Shown here in pieces: positions 40,676-49,910 of a DNA stretch of 64,000 bases. Position numbers and translations under genes: made by a program. The notes beneath the pieces were generated by a model. It was not told the DNA's origin. It did no database searches and saw only the letters and a list, made by a program, of their open reading frames with translations. Source of the DNA: Streptomyces atratus (GTDB taxonomy: Bacteria; Actinomycetota; Actinomycetes; Streptomycetales; Streptomycetaceae); NCBI RefSeq assembly GCF_014648655.1, contig NZ_BMRN01000029.1, positions 1 through 64,000 on the forward strand. Reading direction: 5' to 3'. The first letter of the stretch is position 1, and each line of letters begins with the position of its first letter.

Positions 40676-42256
40676 ATGTCGTACCGTCCGCGTATTCCGT
40701 CCCTCGACCGCCGCGGTGTGCTGCGCGGTTCGCTCGCCGCTTCGGCGGCGCTGGCACTCCCCGTGGTGGGCGCCGCGGCGCCCGCCTTCGCTCTGTCCGG
40801 CAGGCCGCGCGCGGCCTGGGGCGTGCAGGTCGGCGATGTCACCGCCTCGTCCGCGCTGGTCTGGGTCCGGTCGGACCGTCCGGCCAGGATGGTCGTGGAG
40901 ACATCGGCGACGGAGTCCTTCCGGCGGGCCCGCACATGGCACGGTCCGCTGGTCGGTTCCGACACGGACTTCACCGGGACGACACCGCTGTATGGGCTGC
41001 CACCGGGTGAGCAGGTCCACTACCGGGTGACGCTCTCCGATCCCGAAGACCCCCGTCGCACCGGCGAACCGGTGTACGGAACCTTCCGGACCGCGCCCGC
41101 CCGGCGCCGGGACGGGGTGCGCTTCCTGTGGTCCGGCGACATCGCGGGGCAGGGCTGGGGCATCAACCCGGACATCGGCGGCTACGTGGTGTACGACGAG
41201 ATGCGCCGTCTCGACCCGGACTTCTTTCTCTGCAGCGGCGACAACATCTACGCGGACGGCGTGATCGAGCCGAGCGTGACCCTGCCCGACGGGCGGGTCT
41301 GGCGCAATGTCACCACGCAGGAGAAGGCGAAGGTCGCCGAGACCCTTGCCGAGTACCGCGGGAACTTCCGCTACAACCTGCTCGATCGCAACCTCCGCGA
41401 TTTCAACGCGCAGGTGCCTTCGATCGTTCAGTGGGACGACCACGAGGTACGCAACAACTGGTATCCCGGGCAGATCCTCGACGACTCCCGCTACACCGAG
41501 AAGAACGTCGATGTGCTGGCGGATCGCTCGATGCGGGCGTTCCGCGAGTACTTCCCGGTGTCCACGCTGCATGCCTCGTCCGACGAGGGGCGGATGCACC
41601 GAGTGGTGCGGCACGGTCCGCTGCTCGATGTGTTCGTCCTCGACATGCGGTCCTTCCGCAACGCCAATTCCCCTGGCCGGCAGCCCGACGACACCACCGG
41701 CATCCTCGGCGCCGAGCAGCTCAGCTGGCTCAAGCACGAGTTGTCGCGGTCCCGCGCGGTGTGGAAGGTGATCGCCGCAGACATGCCGCTGGGGCTGGTG
41801 GTCACCGACGGTGCGACGGATTTCGAAGCGGTCGCACAGGGCGATCCCGGAGCCCCGCTCGGCCGTGAGCTCCAAATCGCTGAACTGCTCCGGTACATCA
41901 AGCACCGGCGGATCACCGGCACGGTCTGGCTGACAGCCGATGTGCACTACACCTCGGCGCAGCACTACGAGCCCGAGCGCGCAGCGTTCAAGGACTTCGC
42001 ACCCTTCTGGGAGTTCGTGTCCGGGCCGCTGGCAGCCGGTCAGTTCCCGGCCAACGCACTCGACGCAACGTTCGGTCCCGACCGGGTCTTCGTGCGGGCG
42101 CCCGACCGCGCGAATGTGTCACCGATGGAGTCTCCGCAGTTCTTCGGTGAGGTCGACATCGACGGCGACAGCGGCGAGTTGACCGTGCGGCTTCGGGCGC
42201 AGGGCGGTTCTGTACTGTTCAGCAAGGTGTTGCAGCCGGGGCGCGTCGGACAGTGA
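40676..42256 (+). CDS. phoD: Tat-exported alkaline phosphatase D-type phosphodiesterase
   Basis: 526 residues. Twin-arginine signal DRRGVLRGSLAASAALALP (residues about 11-29), an N-terminal Fn3-like domain (AAWGVQVGDVTASSALVWV) and a PhoD metallophosphatase domain with GDNIYADG, VQWDDHEVRNNW and WLTADVHYTSAQHY metal ligands. PhoD enzymes hydrolyse phosphodiesters and monoesters outside the cell under phosphate limitation. ATG 40676 has CCGGAGG 7 bases upstream. No PHO box was identified, so phosphate control is inferred from the family only. An 18-bp hairpin ends the unit. Confidence 0.9.
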   Translation: MSYRPRIPSLDRRGVLRGSLAASAALALPVVGAAAPAFALSGRPRAAWGVQVGDVTASSALVWVRSDRPARMVVETSATESFRRARTWHGPLVGSDTDFTGTTPLYGLPPGEQVHYRVTLSDPEDPRRTGEPVYGTFRTAPARRRDGVRFLWSGDIAGQGWGINPDIGGYVVYDEMRRLDPDFFLCSGDNIYADGVIEPSVTLPDGRVWRNVTTQEKAKVAETLAEYRGNFRYNLLDRNLRDFNAQVPSIVQWDDHEVRNNWYPGQILDDSRYTEKNVDVLADRSMRAFREYFPVSTLHASSDEGRMHRVVRHGPLLDVFVLDMRSFRNANSPGRQPDDTTGILGAEQLSWLKHELSRSRAVWKVIAADMPLGLVVTDGATDFEAVAQGDPGAPLGRELQIAELLRYIKHRRITGTVWLTADVHYTSAQHYEPERAAFKDFAPFWEFVSGPLAAGQFPANALDATFGPDRVFVRAPDRANVSPMESPQFFGEVDIDGDSGELTVRLRAQGGSVLFSKVLQPGRVGQ

Positions 42257-42264
42257 TTCAGCAC

Positions 42265-42307
42265 GCTGACAGTCGGCCCCGGGCAGTGGCCGGGGCCGAC
42301 TGTCAGC
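42265..42307 (+). terminator. 18-bp perfect hairpin after phoD
   Basis: The arm GCTGACAGTCGGCCCCGG (42265-42282) pairs without mismatch to its complement at 42290-42307 around a 7-base loop, starting 9 bases after the phoD stop. It is the strongest hairpin I noticed in the window and lies 22 bases before the next gene on the same strand, insulating it. Confidence 0.85.
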
Positions 42308-42328
42308 GGTGGGTTCTACGGTTTTTGC

Positions 42329-43702
42329 ATGACCCGATCCGTTCAGGCATTGGCCTACGCACGCCCGTCCGCTCTGGAGTCCTCGCAGACCGGACAGTTC
42401 CTCGGCCTGGAGACCGCCGGTGGTCACACGCCGCGGGGCGCCGAGCCCCACCCCCGGTTCTTCTCCGGATTTCTCACATCGCCGAGAATCGCTGCCCGCG
42501 GCCTGCTGGCCGTGGCGGACGTGGCGTCCGCGCGCTATTACCAGCGCACCCTGCCCGCCTCGCTCGACCCGGTGGTGACGGGCAACGGCGACCGGTTGCG
42601 CTTTGAGTCGTTCTCCGGCTGTTGCGGGGTGTATGCGCGCCTCGATGTGCTGCGGGACGGTCTGGACGGTGCGCGGACGGGTCACGGTACGACGAATGTG
42701 GATGTGAACAACCCGCTGCGGGAGGCTCTTTCCCGGATAGCGGTGGACGATCCACTGCACATGCGGGTGGGGCCGGACGAGTTGGCCGTCACCACCATGG
42801 ACGGTCCGGTCGTGGAGAAGAAGGTGCCCTTGCCTGACCGGTGGTTGCGCGGCTTCGCCGAGGCGCAGGTGGTGTCCGCCGGTTTCGATCTGCGGGCCGA
42901 GTTGTCGGCCGCGGAGGCCGTACGGTTCCTGCGTTCGCTGCCTCGTTCGTCGGGGAATGCCTCGCGGGGCGCGCAGTGGGTGGTTCCCGCCGGGAAGACG
43001 TTGCGGCCGACGACACGGCCGGTGGCGGGGGCGGTGTGTTTGCCGGGCCCCGAGCGGCTGGTGGCACTGCAGCGTGTGTTGCGTCATGCGACGTCACTGC
43101 GGGTGTACGGGCCGGTGGCCGACGGGGCGGCGACCGCGAGCGCCTGGGAGGTGGTGCTGCCGGGCATGCGGCTCACCCTGACGCTGTCGCCCGATGCCTC
43201 ACGCGGGTTCTCCGGCGAGGGCGGGGTGCTCGATGCGCTGGCCACCGACGATGCCGCGGCCGACGCCGAGCTGGTCTCCGTGCTCCTGGCCTGGGAGCCG
43301 CGGATCGAACCCGCCGACCTCGCGGAGCAGTCGGGTCTGACGGTGGAGCGGGTGCGGGCCGCACTCACCCGGCTGGGGACAGCGGGCCGGGTCGGCTACG
43401 ACCTTGCCGACGCGGCCTACTTCCACCGCGAGCTGCCGTACGACGCCGACCGGGCCGAGCGGCACAATCCGCGGCTGGTGGCGGCGCGGCAGCTGGCCGG
43501 CTCGGGCGCAGTCGTGCTCGACGGGGAAGTGGCGGCCGTGGCCTCGGGAGAGCGCCGCTACCAGGTGAGGGAGAAGGACGGGATGTCGAGCTGTACGTGC
43601 CAGTGGTGGGCGGACTACCGCGGGCGGCGGGGCCCGTGCAAGCACGCGCTGGCCGTCCGGATGGTCCGTCGCGGTGCACCGGTCGTCGGAGGCGTGCGAT
43701 GA
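42329..43702 (+). CDS. SWIM zinc-finger protein
   Basis: 457 residues. The C-terminal SWIM motif CxCx..CxH is seen as CTCQWWADYRGRRGPCKH (about 419-436), a zinc-binding fold for DNA or protein contacts. The rest has no enzyme motif; a helix-turn-helix-like segment ADLAEQSGLTVERVRAAL lies at about 333-350. In actinobacteria such genes pair with DUF6493-type genes, and elsewhere with MoxR-VWA modules, but their function is unknown. The stop overlaps the next start as ATGA. Confidence 0.85.
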   Translation: MTRSVQALAYARPSALESSQTGQFLGLETAGGHTPRGAEPHPRFFSGFLTSPRIAARGLLAVADVASARYYQRTLPASLDPVVTGNGDRLRFESFSGCCGVYARLDVLRDGLDGARTGHGTTNVDVNNPLREALSRIAVDDPLHMRVGPDELAVTTMDGPVVEKKVPLPDRWLRGFAEAQVVSAGFDLRAELSAAEAVRFLRSLPRSSGNASRGAQWVVPAGKTLRPTTRPVAGAVCLPGPERLVALQRVLRHATSLRVYGPVADGAATASAWEVVLPGMRLTLTLSPDASRGFSGEGGVLDALATDDAAADAELVSVLLAWEPRIEPADLAEQSGLTVERVRAALTRLGTAGRVGYDLADAAYFHRELPYDADRAERHNPRLVAARQLAGSGAVVLDGEVAAVASGERRYQVREKDGMSSCTCQWWADYRGRRGPCKHALAVRMVRRGAPVVGGVR

Positions 43703-46371
43703 AGGAGCTGCTCACCGCAGTACGGGAAGGTCGCAAGCAAGACGTGCCGGCGTTGCTGGCCCGGCTGGACAAGGCCGAACGCCGTTCGGCGCTGGCGGAG
43801 TTGAAGGAGCTCCGCAAGGAGGCGCGGAGCTGGCACTGGCGCGAACAGGACAAGATCAGGAAGGCCCTGCTGGTGGCCGGGGCGGGCTGTCACACCGGCG
43901 CCGCGGGCTGCGCCACCTGGATCGGGGGCCGGGATCTGCTGGGCTGGACACGGTCCCCGTACCCGCTGGTTCTCGAAGTCCTGGCGGACCGTGACCCTGC
44001 CTGGCTCGGTGACGTCGCGCATCGGCTGGCGGGGCGGGCCGCGACGGCGGAGACCGCGTACGAGCTCATCTCCGGGCTGGTGAAGATCGCTCAATGCCCG
44101 GTGCCCACCACTGACGGCTTCGTGCAGGGCTGGGCCGAGACAGTGTCGACCGCACCCTGGCGCCGGCAGAGGACGCAACCGCTGCGCGACATCCTCCGTG
44201 CCGACCCGCATCTGACCGTTCTGGTGCCGCTCCTGTTCGAGGTGGCGGAACTGCCGCCACAGGTGACCTGGATCGATGAAGCCGACAACCCGTGCCACTG
44301 GCCCGAGGCGCTGGCCTCCCTCGCGGACGAGGGCCTGTTGGAGCGGTCGGTGCTCGTCAACAGTTGTGTGACCCGGCTCCTGCGCGGCGGAAAGCCCGGC
44401 GATCTCCGGTTCTTCCTGGCCGTGTTGCGCCGGCTCGCGCTGACCGAGCAGGAGGAGGCCGAGCGGGTCGCCGACTGGATCGGCATGGCCGCGGACGGGA
44501 TCTCCACCGTGGCCGGCCATGCCCAGGAGGCGCTCGGTCGTCTGGGCGAGCGCGGAGAACTGCCCGTGCGGGCCCTGGCAGATATGTCGGGTTCGGTGCT
44601 CTTCCGCACCGAGAAGAAGCTGGTCCGGGCTCAGCTCGTACTGATCGGCAAGGCACTGCGCCGCGATCCGTCGACGGCCGACGAACTGCTGCCCGTCGTC
44701 GCGGAGGCCTTCGGGCATGAGGACATCGCCATCCAGGAGCGGGCGCTCAAACTCGTGGCGCGGTACCTGCCCGTCGTCGGTGACCCGGTGCGGGAAGAAC
44801 TTTCCCTGTCCGCCTCGCTGTTGGGACCGGCTCACCGCACCGCTGCGGCCGAGGTGTTCGGCGACCTGCTGGGCGACCGGTCGGCTGCTGAGCCGTACGA
44901 GGAGCTGCTGCCACCCGCTCCGCCCCTGCATCGTCTCGAACCGGCACCGGCGACGCTGCCCGAGCTCGTCGAGGAGGTGGTGGTCCTGGCGAGATCCGCA
45001 TCGCGCGATGTCACCGCCTTCGAGCGGGCGCTGGACGGACTGGTCCGCCATGCCCACACCGATCGGTCGGCGCTGACCGACGCGCTGCGTGATGCGCTGG
45101 CGGGTCAGTGGTGGCTCGACGACGAACCGTTGCCGGAGGTCGAGCGGCGGCTCCGCTCGGAGGCGGGTATCGAGCTCGTCGTGGCCGTACTGCTCGGACG
45201 GGTGCCGGTGCAGGCCGTGCAGGACGGACGCGCCGCCTGGACCGGCACCGGGACCTGCGTCCATGCCGCGCTCAAGGGGGTGATGAAGGCCCGGCTGTGG
45301 GAGGCCGCCGACGCCGTGCTGAGCGGCAGCGCACCGTTCCTGCTGGCTTTTCCGACATGGCACACCGGCTCGCTCGACCCTGCTGTGCTGGTCGAGCGAC
45401 TGCGTACGTATCAGCAGCTCGGGATCCGGCCCGGAGACGCGGATTTCGCCCAGGCCCTGCTGCGCGTGCGGCGCAACGGTCAGCACGAGGCCGCGGCGGC
45501 GGCCGCCCTGCTCGGCACCCCGGAGGGTGACCGGCTGGCCGCCTGGCTGCAGGCCGACGAGCCGCTCGCGCCCGTATTCCGGTTCGATCTGGAGAAGCAG
45601 ACGTCCTTGGCCCATGGCTGGGACATGCGACAGCCGACCGACTGGAACCGGCGCGTCCTGATGGCCAGCAACGAACGCCCTTTCATCCAGCGGGAGTTCC
45701 CTCGTTCCTTCCACTGGCTGGGCCATCCGCATACGCCGCGCCATCGCATCTGCTACCACTGGGGCGACCAGCCGGGGTCCTGGCTCGCCACGCTGCCCGA
45801 GGACGGCGAGACACTGGCCGCATGGCTGCTGCCGAGCATCGCAACTTGTACGACCGATGAACTGAGGGGCTCGGCCCAGCCGCTCACCGCACTCGTCGAA
45901 CTCGGCGGGCCCGCCTCCGAGGCCATACATCTGACCGTGGCATACGGGCTGGGAGCCCGACATCCGGAGGACCGGCTGTCGGCGGTGGACGCCCTGCTCA
46001 TACTCGCGGCCCAGCAGCGGCTGGACGCGGCGTTGCTCGGCAAGATGCTCGCGATCCTCCACGACCACAGCCTGGTGAAGCCCAGTCGTATCGCGGATTC
46101 CACCCGTACCGCGGCAGCCACCGGGGCATACCGGACAGTACTCTGCGTACTGGCCCCCGTTCTGCCGGGACTGCTGGCGCGCAAGAAGGGACCTCGCGGG
46201 CTGAGCGACCTGCTCTCCGTGGCCGCCGAATGCGTGGAGCACTGCGGTGCGACAGGCACCGAGCCGATACTCGGGCTCGCCGAAACTGCCGCACGCGGCG
46301 GATCCTCGCAGCTGGTACGTCAAGCAGCGCGCCTGAAGGCGGCCTGGGAGCAAGGTTCGGTACTGACATGA
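43699..46371 (+). CDS. Large helical-repeat protein of DUF6493 type
   Basis: 890 residues from ATG 43699, overlapping the SWIM gene; an open frame reaching back to 42841 is a shadow. The chain is almost all helical with HEAT-like pairs, begins MKELLTAVREGRKQDVPALL and has a conserved-looking aromatic centre (WIGGRDLLGWTRSPYPLVL, FPRSFHWLGHPHTPRHRI). No catalytic motif is visible. The tight coupling with a SWIM zinc-finger protein implies a complex. Family assignment is from memory of this gene pair in streptomycetes. Confidence 0.75.
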   Translation: MKELLTAVREGRKQDVPALLARLDKAERRSALAELKELRKEARSWHWREQDKIRKALLVAGAGCHTGAAGCATWIGGRDLLGWTRSPYPLVLEVLADRDPAWLGDVAHRLAGRAATAETAYELISGLVKIAQCPVPTTDGFVQGWAETVSTAPWRRQRTQPLRDILRADPHLTVLVPLLFEVAELPPQVTWIDEADNPCHWPEALASLADEGLLERSVLVNSCVTRLLRGGKPGDLRFFLAVLRRLALTEQEEAERVADWIGMAADGISTVAGHAQEALGRLGERGELPVRALADMSGSVLFRTEKKLVRAQLVLIGKALRRDPSTADELLPVVAEAFGHEDIAIQERALKLVARYLPVVGDPVREELSLSASLLGPAHRTAAAEVFGDLLGDRSAAEPYEELLPPAPPLHRLEPAPATLPELVEEVVVLARSASRDVTAFERALDGLVRHAHTDRSALTDALRDALAGQWWLDDEPLPEVERRLRSEAGIELVVAVLLGRVPVQAVQDGRAAWTGTGTCVHAALKGVMKARLWEAADAVLSGSAPFLLAFPTWHTGSLDPAVLVERLRTYQQLGIRPGDADFAQALLRVRRNGQHEAAAAAALLGTPEGDRLAAWLQADEPLAPVFRFDLEKQTSLAHGWDMRQPTDWNRRVLMASNERPFIQREFPRSFHWLGHPHTPRHRICYHWGDQPGSWLATLPEDGETLAAWLLPSIATCTTDELRGSAQPLTALVELGGPASEAIHLTVAYGLGARHPEDRLSAVDALLILAAQQRLDAALLGKMLAILHDHSLVKPSRIADSTRTAAATGAYRTVLCVLAPVLPGLLARKKGPRGLSDLLSVAAECVEHCGATGTEPILGLAETAARGGSSQLVRQAARLKAAWEQGSVLT

Positions 46372-46680
46372 CCACCCAGGACATCCTGGCGTAACCCGCA
46401 GCGACCTGTCCGGGGTGCTGGGTTCTGCCCTGACAGGGCAGGTCCCGTCCGGCGCGGCGGCCCCTGTCCCGGCCCGGTGCTCGGGGGTCCGGGCCCGGAC
46501 GGGAGCTGCCGTGCCGCCGTCTCATGGCCCGGGCCCAAAGGAGGCCGCAATACTGCTGCGAACCACAATCGATCAAGACATTAATCCGCCAAAACCGGTG
46601 ATAGGGGACCAGACCCACACTTAACCGATCAGTCACAGAGCGTTCGTGATCAGGCAACACCGCTCAGTCACAGTGAAGGC
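46372..46680. other. Spacer with palindrome and direct repeats
   Basis: About 310 bases. CTGCCCTG-A-CAGGGCAG is a perfect palindrome at 46425-46441, soon after the DUF6493 stop. TCAGTCACAG occurs twice, at 46629-46638 and 46664-46673, just before the acetyltransferase start, and could be paired activator sites. No convincing gene is present. Confidence 0.5.
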
Positions 46681-48114
46681 ATGACTGACGTGACATCCGC
46701 CAAGACCGCCCGCCGCTCCCACCACTGGCGGCGGGACGTGACCGAGCTGGCCGCACTGTTCACCGCGGTCGCGGTGGCCGACGCGATCGCCAACCTGATC
46801 GGACACCAGCCGGACGGACCGTATCTCCTGATCGCCTCGGCCGTGGCCCTGGCCGCCACAGCCGCGTTCCACACCTGGTGGGCACGTCGCCACAGCCACG
46901 CCCCGCCGCCGACCCGCACCGACCTCATCCCCGAAAGCGACAGCGTGTCCCACCGCACCGACGCCGCCGCGACCGCGCTCGTGACCACGCCCGCCACCAC
47001 AGGCCCGGCCCTGTCCCCCGAGAACGCGGTGCTGTGGCGGATGCGTACCACCGTTCGGGACATCCCGGGCAGTCTGGCCGCGCTGTGCGTCGCGCTCGCC
47101 CGGCAGCGGGTCGACATCCTCACCCTGCAGACACACCCGCTGGCAGAGGGCACGGTCGACGAGTTCCTGCTGCGTGCCCCCGCCCCGCTCCAGGCCCAGC
47201 AGCTGAGCCGGGCGATCTCCGCCGCGGGCGGCTCCTCCACCTGGATCGAGCGGGCCGACGCGCACGACCTGGTGGACGCCCCGACGCGCATCCTGGGCCT
47301 CGCCACACGCACGGCCCTGGACGCCGCCGAACTCCCCCTCGCCCTGCGTCAGCTGCTCGGCCGCTGCACGATCCATTCGCTGCCCGCCGTCTCGCTCACC
47401 GGCCGCACAACCGGTGGGACCGCGCCCGTCGAGGGCGTGCTGGAGGAGACGGTGATGCGGCTGCGCGACCCGTCCGGAGGTGCCATCACCGTCGAACGGC
47501 CCTACCTTCCGTTCACCCCGACCGAGTTCGCCCGGGCCCGCGCCCTGGTAGAGCTCGACGCCCGGCTCGGCCCCCGTATGCCGCGCAGCGAGCAGGTACT
47601 CACCCTTCCCGAGGGCAACGAGATCACCGTGCGCCGCGCGGACCGCAACGACCTCGAAGAGGCCCGCGCCATGCACGACCGCTGCTCCGAGCAGACGCTG
47701 CGGCTGAGGTACCACGGCCCGGTCCGTGACGCCGACCGCTACCTGGACCATCTGCTGAGCCCTCGCTTCGGCCGCACTCTGGCCGTGCAGACGGCCTCGG
47801 GCCGCCTGGTCGCCCTCGGCCACCTCCTCTGGGACGGCGACGAGACCGAGGTCGCCCTCCTGGTCGAGGACGAATGGCAGCGCCGCGGGATCGGCTCCGA
47901 GCTCCTCGGACGCCTGGTGACGCTCGCCATCGAGGCAGGCTGCGAAAGCGTCTACGCCGTCACCCAGGCCTCCAACACCGGCATGGTCGCGGCCATGCGT
48001 GCGCTGTCCCTGCCGCTCGACTACCAGATCGAGGAGGGCACTCTGGTCATCACCGCACGGTTGGACGCAACTCCGGTCCGTTCGCTGCCGCCGTACGAGC
48101 AGGCCGGCCGCTGA
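46681..48114 (+). CDS. Membrane-anchored ACT-GNAT acetyltransferase
   Basis: 477 residues. Two hydrophobic helices near the N-terminus (about 21-40 and 47-67), an ACT-like amino-acid-binding region (about 118-185, TTVRDIPGSLAALCVALARQ) and a C-terminal GNAT domain (about 320-465, EDEWQRRGIGSELLGRLV). ACT-GNAT lysine acetyltransferases regulated by amino acids are known in actinomycetes; the membrane anchor here is an added feature. The last 65 bases overlap the convergent PLP-enzyme gene. Confidence 0.85.
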   Translation: MTDVTSAKTARRSHHWRRDVTELAALFTAVAVADAIANLIGHQPDGPYLLIASAVALAATAAFHTWWARRHSHAPPPTRTDLIPESDSVSHRTDAAATALVTTPATTGPALSPENAVLWRMRTTVRDIPGSLAALCVALARQRVDILTLQTHPLAEGTVDEFLLRAPAPLQAQQLSRAISAAGGSSTWIERADAHDLVDAPTRILGLATRTALDAAELPLALRQLLGRCTIHSLPAVSLTGRTTGGTAPVEGVLEETVMRLRDPSGGAITVERPYLPFTPTEFARARALVELDARLGPRMPRSEQVLTLPEGNEITVRRADRNDLEEARAMHDRCSEQTLRLRYHGPVRDADRYLDHLLSPRFGRTLAVQTASGRLVALGHLLWDGDETEVALLVEDEWQRRGIGSELLGRLVTLAIEAGCESVYAVTQASNTGMVAAMRALSLPLDYQIEEGTLVITARLDATPVRSLPPYEQAGR

Positions 48115-49306
48115 CCTCCTGACGGAGGACTTCCTGACGGCCCGCCTCCTGTGAGCTCAGTGCCTGGCACAGATCGGCCCACAGATCCTCGACATCCTCC
48201 AGACCGACCGACATCCGCAGCAGCCGGTCCCCGACGCCGGACGCCTGCCGGTCTCCCTCATCCACAATGCGGTGGCTGATGGAGGCCGGATGCTGGATCA
48301 GAGTGTCCACACTGCCGAGACTGACCGCGGGTGTGATGAGACGTACGGCCGAAATCACGCGGTGCGGATCCCCGTACACCTCGAACGAGACCATCGCCCC
48401 GCCAAGCTTCGGGTAGTGGACCCGGGCGATACGCGGATCGGCCGTCAGCCTGCGGGACAGTTCGGCGGCGCTCGCGGAGGCCGCCCGCACCCGAACCGGG
48501 AGCGTGGCGAGGCCGCGGAGCAGCAGATACCCGGCCATCGGGTGCAGCACCCCGCCGGTGGCGAAGCGCACCTGCCTCAGGCGGGCCGCGAACTCCTCGT
48601 CGCAGGCGACGACCCCGCCCATCACATCGCCGTGCCCACCGAGGTACTTGGTGGCGCTGTGCAGCACGATCCGCGCGCCGTGCTCGACGGGTCGCTGGAG
48701 TACGGGCGTGGCGAAGGTGTTGTCGACGAGCAGCGGCACGGAACCGCAGGAGTGCGCGATCGCGCGGATGTCGACCTCGGCGAGCGTCGGGTTGGCGGGC
48801 GTCTCCACCATCACCAGCCCGGTGTCCGGACGGATGGCCTCCGCAATGCCCGCAGGGTCGGTCCAGGTCACTTCGGTGCCCAGCAGACCGGCGCCGAGAA
48901 GGTGATCGCTGCAGCCGTAGAGCGGCCGGACGGCGACCACATGGCGCAGTCCCATGCTTGCCCGGACCAGCAGGACGGCGGTGAGCGCCGCCATTCCGCT
49001 GGCGAACGACACGGCACTCTCTGTTCCTTCGAGCCGGGCGAGGGCGGTCTCGAAGCGGCCCGTCGTCGGGTTGTCCAGCCGTGCGTAGACGGGCGGTCCT
49101 TCGAGCCTGGCTCCGGTGGCGGCGAAGGTGTCGATCCGCTCGGCCTCGCCCCTGGAGTCGTACGAGGGGTAGGTGGTGGACAGATCGATCGGCGGGGCAT
49201 GCAGGCCCAGGGCCGCGAGATCGTCGCGGCCTGCGTGCACGGCTTCGGTGGCCAGCGCCCTGGAACGGGTTGTCGTCGAGGGCGCCATCGAGGATTCTGT
49301 GTCCAT
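48050..49306 (-). CDS. Cys/Met-metabolism PLP enzyme (cystathionine gamma-synthase/lyase family)
   Basis: 418 residues from ATG 49306. A fold-type I trans-sulfuration enzyme: YARLDNPTTGRFETALARLE, FASGMAALTAVLL, VETPANPTLAEVDI and the PLP-lysine segment LHSATKYLGGHGDVMGG. Motifs do not separate cystathionine gamma-synthase, gamma-lyase and methionine gamma-lyase. It is divergent from an Lrp regulator with 59 bases between the starts, so amino-acid-responsive control is likely. The Arg-rich C-terminal tail overlaps the acetyltransferase gene in antisense by 65 bases. Confidence 0.88.
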   Translation of the reverse strand: MDTESSMAPSTTTRSRALATEAVHAGRDDLAALGLHAPPIDLSTTYPSYDSRGEAERIDTFAATGARLEGPPVYARLDNPTTGRFETALARLEGTESAVSFASGMAALTAVLLVRASMGLRHVVAVRPLYGCSDHLLGAGLLGTEVTWTDPAGIAEAIRPDTGLVMVETPANPTLAEVDIRAIAHSCGSVPLLVDNTFATPVLQRPVEHGARIVLHSATKYLGGHGDVMGGVVACDEEFAARLRQVRFATGGVLHPMAGYLLLRGLATLPVRVRAASASAAELSRRLTADPRIARVHYPKLGGAMVSFEVYGDPHRVISAVRLITPAVSLGSVDTLIQHPASISHRIVDEGDRQASGVGDRLLRMSVGLEDVEDLWADLCQALSSQEAGRQEVLRQEVSGRPARTAAANGPELRPTVR

Positions 49307-49365
49307 GACATAACCCTGAACAAATACCGGACCTTTATGCGAAGGCTCCGTGCTACGTTCGGCAG

Positions 49366-49863
49366 ATGGCCGATTCAGTCGTTCTGGACCCGGTGGACCT
49401 GCACATTCTGCGACTGCTGCAGAACGATGCCCGGACCACCTACCGCGAGCTGGCCGCCGAGGTCGGGGTCGCACCGTCGACCTGCCTGGACCGGGTGGCC
49501 AGGCTGCGCCGCTCCGGCGTCATTCTCGGCCATCAGCTGCGTCTGGACCCGGCGAAGCTGGGCCGCGGCCTGGAGGCGCTGCTCTCCGTACAGGTCCGTC
49601 CGCACCGCAGAGAGCTCATCGGCCCGTTCGTCGAACGCATCAGGACGCTGCCCGAGTCCCGCGCGCTCTTTCATCTGACCGGGCCCGACGACTACCTGGT
49701 CCATGTCGCGGTCACCGACACCGCGGATCTGCAACGCCTCGTACTGGACGAATTCACCTCACGCCGCGAAGTGGCCAGGGTCGAGACCCGGCTGATCTTC
49801 CAACAGTGGGAGTGCGGACCGCTGCTGCCACCGTCCTCAGGATCGGCCGGGACTGGCCACTGA
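49366..49863 (+). CDS. Lrp/AsnC-family transcriptional regulator
   Basis: 165 residues. An N-terminal helix-turn-helix (LDPVDLHILRLLQNDART, RELAAEVGVAPSTCLDRV) is followed by a RAM/ACT-like ligand domain (LLSVQVRPHRRELIGPFV, FHLTGPDDYLVHVAV). It is transcribed away from the Cys/Met PLP enzyme and most likely controls it in response to a sulfur or branched-chain amino acid. Confidence 0.92.
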   Translation: MADSVVLDPVDLHILRLLQNDARTTYRELAAEVGVAPSTCLDRVARLRRSGVILGHQLRLDPAKLGRGLEALLSVQVRPHRRELIGPFVERIRTLPESRALFHLTGPDDYLVHVAVTDTADLQRLVLDEFTSRREVARVETRLIFQQWECGPLLPPSSGSAGTGH

Positions 49864-49910
49864 GGCCGAATCATGATGACGCGGGGGCCCCGCCGTACGA
49901 GGATGTCCGC

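Noticed and set aside
42841..43698. 5' extension of the DUF6493-type gene
   Set aside because: This part is an out-of-frame shadow of the SWIM gene; ATG 43699 overlapping the SWIM stop is the natural start.
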